Below are positions 1 to 5,778 of a DNA stretch of 5,785 nt, piece by piece. The translations under genes were made by a program, and so were the position numbers. Position 1 is the stretch's first letter, and each line of letters begins with the position of its first letter. The notes under the pieces were generated by a model that saw nothing but the letters and a program-made list of their open reading frames with translations, was not told where the DNA came from and searched no databases. The stretch is from an uncultured Eubacterium sp. GTDB taxonomy: Bacteria; Bacillota; Clostridia; Lachnospirales; Lachnospiraceae. The stretch spans positions 1-5,785 of the forward strand of contig CAJOPM010000044.1 of the NCBI GenBank assembly GCA_905236225.1, read 5' to 3'.

Positions 1-15
1 TTAAGCGCATCAAAA
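1..15. repeat. 15-bp terminal direct repeat, left copy
   Basis: TTAAGCGCATCAAAA occupies the first 15 bases and recurs in the same orientation as the last 15 bases of the window (5771-5785). The match begins and ends exactly at the window limits, suggesting that the window is bounded by copies of a dispersed intergenic repeat. Confidence 0.8.
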
Positions 16-23
16 GCGGAGCG

Positions 24-123
24 TTTATCTCAGTCGGAGATTGTAACCCCGACTGAGACCAGTTTGTTATAACCCCTACCTTCGCTATGCTTAGAGGAAG
101 GGGTCTTATCCGACTGAGATAAA
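24..123. repeat. Nested inverted-repeat element downstream of rnhB
   Basis: A perfect 15-bp inverted repeat, TTTATCTCAGTCGGA at 24-38 and its complement at 109-123, frames a 70-nt interior. A third copy of the arm core, at 49-58, is complementary to 28-37. With flanking pairs it gives a 12-bp stem (28-39 with 47-58, one G-U pair on the minus strand) and a 7-nt loop. A further hairpin pairs 73-82 with 94-103 (ACCCCT and AGGGGT type arms, roughly nine base pairs with one mismatch). The two large pairings share an arm, so they exclude each other. It starts 9 nt past the rnhB stop codon. No T run follows any stem on either strand, so it is not a standard intrinsic terminator. A short MITE-like or REP-like intergenic element is the simplest reading. 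Confidence 0.7.
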
Positions 124-132
124 ATGTGGGGT

Positions 133-900
133 TCATCTTCCATCTGATGTATAACTATGTATAAAGCTTCTTCTATGAATACTACATGGTCCATATTGTT
201 TAATTGCTTCAATATGTTCAGCAGTACCATATCCTTTGTTTTGAGCAAAGCCATACTCGGGATATTCCTTATCAAGTTCAATCATAAGATGGTCTCTCGT
301 AACTTTTGCAATAATGCTTGCAGCAGCAATAGAAACACTCTTTGCATCTCCCTTAATAATAGATTCCTGTTGAATATCTACATCTGGTATAACAACTGCA
401 TCATTTAATAATATATCGGGCTTTACATTTAATTTATTAATTGCTTCCCTCATAGCAAGATAAGTCGCCTGCAGAATATTTACGGCATCTATAACTTTTG
501 GTGAAGCAAATCCTACCGAGTATGCAATTGCATTTTCTTTGATTACTGAAAACAGTTCTTCTCTTTTCTTTGCACTAAGCTTCTTTGAGTCATTTAAATA
601 AAGAATGTTACAATCTTTTGGTAAAATTACAGCGCCTGCCACAACCGGGCCTGCAAAAGTTCCTCTACCCGCTTCGTCAATTCCGCATATATGCTCAAAA
701 GATGAGTATTTTCTTTCAAAAGATTTCATATTGTGCAATCTTAAGATTTCTTTATTATATGCTTCTATTTTTTTATTGGCACTTTTTAATATGTTTTGTA
801 CACCTTTCCTGCTGTCTGTACCATACTCCTCTATCAAATCACGATATTTACTAACCTCAGAATTGTTAAACCTATTTTTAATTTCTGTTACACTTTCCAT
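133..900 (-). CDS. rnhB: Ribonuclease HII
   Basis: RNase HII cuts the RNA strand of RNA-DNA hybrids and nicks 5' of single ribonucleotides misincorporated in DNA, starting ribonucleotide excision repair in the cytoplasm. The 255-residue product has an N-terminal helical extension (about 1-65, with the DSRKGVQ stretch near 29-35) typical of Firmicutes RnhB, followed by the catalytic domain. The four acidic metal ligands are visible: D75 and E76 in GIDEAGRG (73-80), D167 in LLNDA, and D185 in KGDAKS; the 18-residue spacing of the last two matches the family. SIAAASIIAKVTRD (190-203) and the C-terminal IHRRSF (241-246) are also conserved. I chose the ATG at 900 because AAGGG (908-912) lies 7 nt upstream and the length then equals B. 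subtilis RnhB as I recall it; the frame stays open to an ATG at 972, inside rbgA. It lies 10 nt after the rbgA stop and is the last gene before the structured left flank. The identification is very secure. Confidence 0.97.
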   Translation of the reverse strand: MESVTEIKNRFNNSEVSKYRDLIEEYGTDSRKGVQNILKSANKKIEAYNKEILRLHNMKSFERKYSSFEHICGIDEAGRGTFAGPVVAGAVILPKDCNILYLNDSKKLSAKKREELFSVIKENAIAYSVGFASPKVIDAVNILQATYLAMREAINKLNVKPDILLNDAVVIPDVDIQQESIIKGDAKSVSIAAASIIAKVTRDHLMIELDKEYPEYGFAQNKGYGTAEHIEAIKQYGPCSIHRRSFIHSYTSDGR

Positions 901-907
901 ATTTGCA

Positions 908-912
908 CCCTT
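908..912 (-). promoter_or_regulatory. Ribosome binding site that fixes the rnhB start
   Basis: AAGGG on the minus strand lies 7 nt before the ATG at 898-900 and overlaps the TAA stop of rbgA (911-913). It supports the 255-residue start over the in-frame ATG at 972, whose extra 24 residues would overlap the rbgA C-terminus and look unlike RnhB. Confidence 0.7.
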
Positions 913-1765
913 AAAATAACTGCGAAGGACTTTCCAGTGATATTTTTCCAAGTTGACCCGACCTAAAATCATTTAAAAATAATCTAGATCCTTTGTCATA
1001 ATCTACTTCATTTCCCTTTTTTATACATCCTCTTTTCTTTGAAAGCATCATTAGCACTTCAAAAGGCTCATTATTTTCATCAATTTCATATCTATTACTT
1101 ATACTGCCAGGATAATTAGACTGCAGGTATTTTATTAAATTAACCGCAAGTTCTCCTAAATCCATAACTTCATCTTTAATAGAGCCAATCATCCCAAGAT
1201 GTTCCCCTACTGTCGTATCATCAAACTTCGGCCATAATATACCGGGAGTATCTAAAAGCTCGACATTTTTATCTAAACGAATCCATTGTCTTCCTTTTGT
1301 CACTCCCGGCTTATTTCCGGTTTTTGCAACAGATTTTTTTGCATAAGAATTAATAAATGTAGATTTACCAACATTCGGAATGCCGACAATCATAGCTCTT
1401 ATAGGTCTATTCTTAATTCCCTTTTTTTTATTTCTTTCTATTTTTTCGCTACACGCCTTGAGTATAATCTCTCTAACAGGTTTCATACCGTGATTATTAC
1501 GTAAATCCAGACAAACACAACCGGTACTATTAGCGGTAAAATATTCAACCCATTTTTCATTAATACTTTTATCTGCCAAATCACTCTTAGTAAGCAATAC
1601 AATTCTTGATTTGTTTGCAACCATTTTATCAATATCGGGATTTTGGGATGACTTGGGAGCTCTTGCATCTAATAACTCTATTATAAGATCGATAAGTTTT
1701 AGATCTTCACTCATCTGTCTTTTGGCCTTGGTCATATGACCGGGATACCACTGTAATGTACTCAT
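911..1765 (-). CDS. rbgA: Ribosome biogenesis GTPase RbgA (YlqF)
   Basis: RbgA/YlqF is a cytoplasmic GTPase that drives a late step of 50S subunit maturation in Firmicutes. The product is 284 residues, the usual family length. It shows the circularly permuted order of G motifs: the N-terminal WYPGHM (6-11, with H10 matching the histidine implicated in GTP hydrolysis), then G4 TKSD (59-62), then G1 GIPNVGKST (128-136), G2 in PGVTKG (153-158) and G3 DTPG (172-175). The C-terminal roughly 90 residues form the helical domain. The frame runs open to an ATG at 1822, but that would overlap lepB by about 40 nt and precede the conserved MSTLQWYPGHM start. AGGTAGGA at 1772-1779 selects the ATG at 1763-1765. 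The gene follows the lepB stop by 14 nt and precedes rnhB by 10 nt, a widely conserved gene order in Firmicutes. No odd residues were noticed. Confidence 0.97.
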   Translation of the reverse strand: MSTLQWYPGHMTKAKRQMSEDLKLIDLIIELLDARAPKSSQNPDIDKMVANKSRIVLLTKSDLADKSINEKWVEYFTANSTGCVCLDLRNNHGMKPVREIILKACSEKIERNKKKGIKNRPIRAMIVGIPNVGKSTFINSYAKKSVAKTGNKPGVTKGRQWIRLDKNVELLDTPGILWPKFDDTTVGEHLGMIGSIKDEVMDLGELAVNLIKYLQSNYPGSISNRYEIDENNEPFEVLMMLSKKRGCIKKGNEVDYDKGSRLFLNDFRSGQLGKISLESPSQLF

Positions 1766-1771
1766 TCTTAA

Positions 1772-1779
1772 TCCTACCT
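1772..1779 (-). promoter_or_regulatory. Ribosome binding site that fixes the rbgA start
   Basis: AGGTAGGA on the minus strand lies 6 nt before the ATG at 1763-1765, in the gap after the lepB TAG (1780-1782). It favours the 284-residue product that begins MSTLQWYPGHM over the longer reading from 1822. Confidence 0.7.
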
Positions 1780-2373
1780 CTATAACTTTCCAATGTTTGA
1801 AAACGGAGCAATACAAAACCACGCTTTTCCTACGATATATTCTTTACTAACATTACCTATACTTGCATATCTGCTATCTTCGCTGTTGTTTCTATTATCT
1901 CCTAACACAAAATACTCATCCTCGCCAAGTGTTATTTCTTCTTCAGCAAGTGCAGCATCTTCAATCTCTTCTACCTCCACCTCTTCTTCAATAGGACTAT
2001 CGTTTACATAAACAACGCCATCAACTATCTGCACTTTATCACCGGGAACAGCAATTACTCGTTTAATATTGTAATTTGATTTCAAACTGCCATTTGGCTT
2101 AAATACTACAATATCTCCCTGCTTTGGGTCTTTTAATTTGTATATGAATCTATCAATCAGAATATTATCGCCGTCTGAAAGTGTCTCGGACATTGAGTTT
2201 CCGATAACAGAAGTTCTCATTCCAAAAAAAATCACAATAACATAGGCTAAAAATACAACTATTGCGATTTCTCCTATCCATGTAATAATATATTTGATTT
2301 TATTATAATCAATTTTCCTTCTTTTTTTGGTGAAATTAAGATTGTTTATTCCACCTCTTCTTCCGATTCGCAT
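1780..2373 (-). CDS. lepB: Signal peptidase I
   Basis: Type I signal peptidase, an S26-family serine protease that removes signal peptides from secreted proteins at the outer face of the membrane. The 197-residue product has a basic cytoplasmic N-terminus (about 1-27), one hydrophobic membrane segment (about 28-51) and an extracytoplasmic catalytic domain. The Ser/Lys dyad is visible: S60 in GNSMSETL (58-65) and K104 in IKRVIAVPGD (103-112). The late conserved box GDNRNNSEDSR (158-168) is intact. Two oddities: the usual proline in the SMxPT box is a glutamate (E63), and a very acidic stretch (about 129-152) lies between the VYVND strand and the FVLGDNR box. The ITLGEDEYFVLGDNR style resembles Clostridia signal peptidases. 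AGAGGGG (2379-2385) is 5 nt before the ATG. It is 21 nt after the DUF2344 gene and 14 nt before rbgA. More than one signal peptidase I gene per genome is common, so it need not be the only one. Confidence 0.95.
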   Translation of the reverse strand: MRIGRRGGINNLNFTKKRRKIDYNKIKYIITWIGEIAIVVFLAYVIVIFFGMRTSVIGNSMSETLSDGDNILIDRFIYKLKDPKQGDIVVFKPNGSLKSNYNIKRVIAVPGDKVQIVDGVVYVNDSPIEEEVEVEEIEDAALAEEEITLGEDEYFVLGDNRNNSEDSRYASIGNVSKEYIVGKAWFCIAPFSNIGKL

Positions 2374-2394
2374 TATATCCCCTCTATGTAATAC

Positions 2395-3138
2395 TCAGAA
2401 AATATCTACCCCTTCATTTCCAAGTGGTTTAAAAACACCATTATCATCATAAAATACATCTATTCGCTCAATCTGCATACAAGATATATCAAATTCAACA
2501 CCGACTTTGTTATAAAAATATTCCAGCACAATGCTTGGTTTAATATTTTCAACACTTCCGGCAGCAACCATCATAAAAAATCCCTTTTTATCTTCTTCAA
2601 AATTCGATAGATTGCTTTTATTGTTTCTTATATCCGAAAATTCGTAAATATTAGGTTTGAGGTTTATCACTCGTGTACTTTTTTTGCTCTTTTTTTCGAC
2701 TAAAATCGTATCTTCTTCCTTGATATATTTGCAGATATATTCATTTAATTTATTCTCATCAAAAGGATACTCTTTATTATCTTTGTAATAAACTATATAT
2801 GAAGCTGCTGCAACCTTTGACATTGCACTCTTAGTACTATCATCAAGTCTACGATACTGCGTTATTGTGACACCTTGAGCCATCTGATTATTGAGAAGCA
2901 TAATTGACTCTAATGAATTCTTAGTACTGTTTACCTGAATATCAAAATATTCGCCGCTGCTTTCCACTCCTACAGATAATGGCGCTGCAAAAGACATAAC
3001 CTGATGTGGCGAGAATCCTTCTGTATAAGTAATATCGATTCCGGCACGTCTTATTGCTTTTTGAAAATATCTCATCATATCAAGATGACCTATGAATTTT
3101 ATTGTTCCATGCTTAGTAAATTTAATACGTATTTTCAT
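2395..3138 (-). CDS. TIGR03936/DUF2344 radical SAM-linked protein
   Basis: A 247-residue soluble protein matching the 'radical SAM-linked' family (TIGR03936, DUF2344), whose biochemical role is not established. The family is found next to, or fused to the C-terminus of, TIGR03960 radical SAM proteins, and one such protein is encoded just upstream here (5630-3765). The diagnostic N-terminal pattern is present: RIKFTKHGTIKFIGHLDMMR (4-23), followed by F-K-A-I-R-R-A and GFSPHQVMSFAAPLSVGVES (41-60). The C-terminal half is less conserved. No signal peptide, membrane segment or metal-binding cysteine cluster is evident. Only 6 nt separate it from the methyltransferase stop. The nearest purine-rich site, a GGAG inside the end of that gene, is about 14 nt from the ATG, so translational coupling is likely. 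A role with the radical SAM enzyme, perhaps in RNA or protein modification, is inference only. Confidence 0.92.
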   Translation of the reverse strand: MKIRIKFTKHGTIKFIGHLDMMRYFQKAIRRAGIDITYTEGFSPHQVMSFAAPLSVGVESSGEYFDIQVNSTKNSLESIMLLNNQMAQGVTITQYRRLDDSTKSAMSKVAAASYIVYYKDNKEYPFDENKLNEYICKYIKEEDTILVEKKSKKSTRVINLKPNIYEFSDIRNNKSNLSNFEEDKKGFFMMVAAGSVENIKPSIVLEYFYNKVGVEFDISCMQIERIDVFYDDNGVFKPLGNEGVDIF

Positions 3139-3144
3139 ATAAAA

Positions 3145-3759
3145 CTATTTAACTCCAATAACACAGCCATAACTCCTGTCATCATTAAAGCATTCAATCT
3201 CCTTAAAGCATGCTTTGTTAAACATATCTTTATACTCCTGCATCGTATAAACCTTGAAATGGCCATCAATCTTTGGCCATCCATTAAGTTTTAGCGCATT
3301 AGGATCTGATGCTTCAACAATATTTACAAGTTTAGCCCCCTTTTTTAACACTCTGTAAAGTTCTGCTAAAGCCTTATCAACTTCCGGCCAAAAATAAATC
3401 GTCTCTACTGCCGTGATAATATCAAATGTATTATCTTCAAACGGAAGCTTAGTAACATCTGCCTTCTTTATAAAAACCCGGTCATTTAAATAATCTTTAT
3501 TATATTCAGATGATGCTTCAACGCTTTTTTGAGAATAATCTATTCCGTATATTGTACTATTTGCAGAAAGCTGCAGCATATGAGCTATAGTGGCTCCGCC
3601 GCCGCATCCAACATCAAGTATTTTAATATTATCTTGCCAATTTATATATTTAAAAGCCCAATCTCTAAGCGTTTTATGACTTTTATTCATTCTAAGAAGC
3701 ATCTTTTCGCCGGCTTCACCTTCAGGAAACGCCGGATTCCCCTGCTTATTCATATTCAT
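3145..3759 (-). CDS. Class I SAM-dependent methyltransferase, unknown substrate
   Basis: A 204-residue protein with the Methyltransf_11-like Rossmann fold. The SAM-binding motif I, ILDVGCGGG, is at 47-55; the acidic ribose-binding position is D74 in YGIDYS; the adenine-contact region DVTKLPFEDNTFD spans about 101-113; and AVETIYFWPEVDKALAELYR plus VLKKGAKL follow at about 117-144. RMNKSHKTLRDWAFKYI (23-39) resembles a recurrent Clostridia family annotated only as class I methyltransferase. It has no signal peptide or membrane segment. The substrate cannot be deduced. Its position between the TIGR03960 and TIGR03936 genes, 5 nt and 6 nt from them, suggests co-expression but does not prove joint function. 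Start choice is ambiguous: GAGG at 3763-3766 is only 3 nt from the first ATG (3757-3759) but 9 nt from a second in-frame ATG (3751-3753), which would give 202 residues. Confidence 0.9.
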   Translation of the reverse strand: MNMNKQGNPAFPEGEAGEKMLLRMNKSHKTLRDWAFKYINWQDNIKILDVGCGGGATIAHMLQLSANSTIYGIDYSQKSVEASSEYNKDYLNDRVFIKKADVTKLPFEDNTFDIITAVETIYFWPEVDKALAELYRVLKKGAKLVNIVEASDPNALKLNGWPKIDGHFKVYTMQEYKDMFNKACFKEIECFNDDRSYGCVIGVK

Positions 3760-3766
3760 TCACCTC
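3760..3766 (-). promoter_or_regulatory. Ribosome binding site overlapping the upstream stop codon
   Basis: GAGGTGA on the minus strand overlaps the TGA stop of the radical SAM gene (3765-3767). The short distance to the first methyltransferase ATG and the better 9-nt distance to the ATG at 3751-3753 leave the true start undecided by two residues. Confidence 0.55.
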
Positions 3767-5630
3767 ATTTTTGTTTAATACATACACCGCATTTTAATGA
3801 TGCCGAGCCACATCCGGCGCACTTTTGTCTGCAATTCGGTGTGACAATTTCATCTTTAGCGTTCTGATATTCTTTGTATAAGAAATCTTTAGTTACATGT
3901 GCATCTATAAAATCCCATGGGAATATCTCATCTTTATCTCGTTCTCTGTCTAAATAAAAGCTTTCTGAAATACCTGTATTTGCAAAAGCCTCATCCCATT
4001 TTTCTTTTGAAAAATATTCTGTCCATGCATCAAAAATACATCCTCTATTATAGGCATCTACTATTAATTTTGATAACTTCCTGTCTCCTCTTGCAAAAAC
4101 CCCTTCAAGTCTAGAAACATTTGCATGATGCCAATTATACTTAATACTTTTTTTATTAAGCTGTTTTTTTACAGTATCATTTAGAAGGTGTGTCTTGTCA
4201 AGATATTCGGTATCAGTATTCATCCTGGCCCATTGAAAAGGTGTAAATGGCTTAGGCACGAAAAAAGAAGTACTTATTACAATTTGACATTTACCGTTTC
4301 TTTCTTCTTTGGGAACCACATCATAGTATTTTTCTGCTATTTCCTCTGCCAAATATGCTATTTCTTTGATATCATCTTCTTTTTCCAAAGGAAGGCCTAA
4401 CATAAAGTACAACTTAACTTTATTCCATCCACCTTTGAAAGCATCTGACGAACCCTTTAAAATATCTTCTTTAGTTATTCCCTTATTAATAACATCCCTC
4501 ATTCTCTGCGACCCTGCCTCCGGTGCAAATGTCAAAGAGCTCTTTCTAATATCCTGAACTTTGCCCATGACATCAAGGGAAAAAGCATCAATTCTAAGAG
4601 ATGGCAGAGATATATTAACACCTCTGCTTTTAAAATTATCTATTAAAAATTCAACCAGTTCTTTTAACTGTTCGTAATCGCTAGAGCTGAGCGAACTAAG
4701 TGATATCTCATCACATCCTGTATTTTTGAGCATTGTTTCGGCCTGCTCTTTAAGTTTATTTACATCTTTTTGTCTCGTTGGTCTATAAATGGTTCCCGCT
4801 TGACAAAACCTGCACCCTCTTATACAGCCCCTCATAATCTCTAAAACCACACGATCTTGAACAACTTTTGTATACGGGACTATTGGTTTCTCAGGATATA
4901 CACTAGATGTAAAATCTTTTACAACCTGTCTTGACACTTTTGATGGCACATCATCATACAAAGGTAAAAAAGAAGCTATGCACCCATCTTCATTATATTT
5001 AACCTCATACAAAGACGGTACATAAATTCCTTCTATCTTAGAAGCCTTTCGCAAAAACTCATCCCGGCTGATATTTTGCTCTTTAGATTCATTATATAAG
5101 TCAAGTAGCTCATTATAGGAAGTTTCACCTTCCCCTATATAAAACATATCAAAAAAATCTGCCAAAGGCTCAGGATTATACGTACAAGGTCCTCCACCTA
5201 TTACAATTGGGCTATCCCAATCTCGCTGCCTAGAAAAAATTGGAATATTAGACAAACTAAGCACCTGTAATATATTGGTATAGCACATTTCATATTGTAT
5301 GGTAATTCCAAGGAAATCAAAATTTTTAACAGGCTGTTGTGTCTCTAAAGAAAATAAAGGAATATTTTTTTCTTTCATGATGTTATTAAGGTCCACCCAC
5401 GGAGAGAATACTCTTTCACAATAAACATCTTCTCTTTTATTAAACATATCATACAGTATTTGCAGACCAAGATGAGACATCCCTATCTCATAAACATCTG
5501 GAAAACACATGCAAAATCTTATTTTAACATCCTCGATATTCTTTTTTACCATGTTGATTTCGCTGCCTATATATCTTGCAGGTTTATCAATTTTCATTAA
5601 AATATCATCAGATAAAGCTAATTTAACCAA
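3765..5630 (-). CDS. TIGR03960 family B12-binding-type radical SAM protein
   Basis: A 621-residue radical SAM protein of the TIGR03960 type. The N-terminal DDILMKIDKPARYIGSEINMV (8-28) is the family's hallmark opening. A cobalamin-binding-like alpha/beta domain follows, with FPDVYEIGMSHLG (43-55), FLGITIQYE (106-114) and GGGPCTYNPEPLADFFD (145-161). The radical SAM core has C269, C273 and C276 (CxxxCxxC in RGCIRGCRFCQAG) to hold the 4Fe-4S cluster that cleaves SAM; FAPEAGSQRMRDVINK (368-383) and KLYFMLGLP (406-414) are also conserved. The C-terminus is cysteine rich: C600, C604, C607, C614, C617, suggesting an extra metal or Fe-S site. The reaction is not known for this family. No canonical B12-ligand DxHxxG motif is visible, so cobalamin use is uncertain. 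The start is TTG, supported by GAGAGG 6 nt upstream and by the family N-terminus; the first in-frame ATG (residue 12) has no binding site. It is the first gene of the apparent operon. Confidence 0.95.
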   Translation of the reverse strand: MVKLALSDDILMKIDKPARYIGSEINMVKKNIEDVKIRFCMCFPDVYEIGMSHLGLQILYDMFNKREDVYCERVFSPWVDLNNIMKEKNIPLFSLETQQPVKNFDFLGITIQYEMCYTNILQVLSLSNIPIFSRQRDWDSPIVIGGGPCTYNPEPLADFFDMFYIGEGETSYNELLDLYNESKEQNISRDEFLRKASKIEGIYVPSLYEVKYNEDGCIASFLPLYDDVPSKVSRQVVKDFTSSVYPEKPIVPYTKVVQDRVVLEIMRGCIRGCRFCQAGTIYRPTRQKDVNKLKEQAETMLKNTGCDEISLSSLSSSDYEQLKELVEFLIDNFKSRGVNISLPSLRIDAFSLDVMGKVQDIRKSSLTFAPEAGSQRMRDVINKGITKEDILKGSSDAFKGGWNKVKLYFMLGLPLEKEDDIKEIAYLAEEIAEKYYDVVPKEERNGKCQIVISTSFFVPKPFTPFQWARMNTDTEYLDKTHLLNDTVKKQLNKKSIKYNWHHANVSRLEGVFARGDRKLSKLIVDAYNRGCIFDAWTEYFSKEKWDEAFANTGISESFYLDRERDKDEIFPWDFIDAHVTKDFLYKEYQNAKDEIVTPNCRQKCAGCGSASLKCGVCIKQK

Positions 5631-5635
5631 ATTAT

Positions 5636-5642
5636 TCCTCTC
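5636..5642 (-). promoter_or_regulatory. Ribosome binding site supporting a TTG start
   Basis: GAGAGGA on the minus strand ends 5 nt before the TTG at 5628-5630. No comparable purine run precedes the in-frame ATG at residue 12, so the TTG is the likely start of the radical SAM gene. Confidence 0.7.
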
Positions 5643-5649
5643 ATTCTAT

Positions 5650-5687
5650 AAATAACACAAAGGCTTCCTGTATAGTCAGAAAGCCTT
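5650..5687 (-). terminator. Terminator-like hairpin in front of the operon
   Basis: On the minus strand, arms 5687-5677 and 5670-5660 form an 11-bp stem with one G-U pair and a 6-nt loop. They are followed by a T-rich tail, TGTGTTATTT (5659-5650). Read on the plus strand the stem has a C-A mismatch and no T tail, so the minus strand is the functional direction. The hairpin ends 29 nt before the TTG start codon. It is either the terminator of a gene beyond the right edge or a leader attenuator of the radical SAM gene; the imperfect T run keeps confidence moderate. Confidence 0.55.
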
Positions 5688-5701
5688 ATAGCATGCCATT
5701 T

Positions 5702-5723
5702 CAAGTCTCGCTCGCGAGACTTG
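5702..5723. repeat. GC-rich palindrome
   Basis: CAAGTCTCGC (5702-5711) and GCGAGACTTG (5714-5723) are perfect complements separated by two bases. The stem is clearly more GC-rich than the surrounding sequence. The core CGCGAGA recurs at 5713-5719 and 5725-5731. It lies upstream of the operon, to the right of the terminator-like hairpin. Confidence 0.75.
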
Positions 5724-5778
5724 GCGCGAGATTTGCGTCAGCTTTAGCTGACATATTTCATATGCAAATCTTAAGCGC
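5724..5778. repeat. Two-level palindrome reaching the terminal repeat
   Basis: An inner hairpin GTCAGCT (5737-5743) and AGCTGAC (5746-5752), with a 2-nt loop, is enclosed by an outer stem GATTTGC (5730-5736) and GCAAATC (5764-5770). The outer stem can be extended across a small internal loop by GCGC (5724-5727) with GCGC (5775-5778). The outer right arm runs directly into the 15-mer shared with the left end of the window. This is non-coding and probably part of a repeat family. Confidence 0.65.

Noticed and set aside
24..123. Intrinsic terminator for rnhB
   Set aside because: The stems are strong but none is followed by a T run on the minus strand, and the three-arm architecture is unlike a simple terminator.
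1..132. CRISPR array, suggested by the repeated CTCAGTCGG and TAACCCC motifs
   Set aside because: The copies are few, mostly inverted, unevenly spaced and not separated by spacers of constant length.
157..919. Plus-strand open frames at 157-408, 585-854 and 605-919
   Set aside because: They lie antisense to rnhB, match no recognisable family, and are rich in residues expected from reading an AT-rich coding strand backwards.
901..972. Longer RNase HII start at 972
   Set aside because: The extra 24 residues overlap the rbgA C-terminus and do not look like RnhB, whereas AAGGG lies 7 nt before the ATG at 900.
1766..1822. Longer RbgA start at 1822
   Set aside because: It would overlap lepB by about 40 nt and add 19 residues ahead of the conserved WYPGHM opening; the ribosome binding site at 1772-1779 favours 1765.
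3529..3867. Plus-strand open frame of 112 codons spanning the radical SAM/methyltransferase junction
   Set aside because: It is antisense to two well-supported genes and shows no domain pattern; no plausible ribosome binding site was noticed.
5685..5693. Extended -10 promoter TGCTATAAG on the minus strand for the operon
   Set aside because: No acceptable -35 at normal spacing, and the start site would fall inside the terminator-like hairpin. Kept only as a possibility under the hairpin finding.
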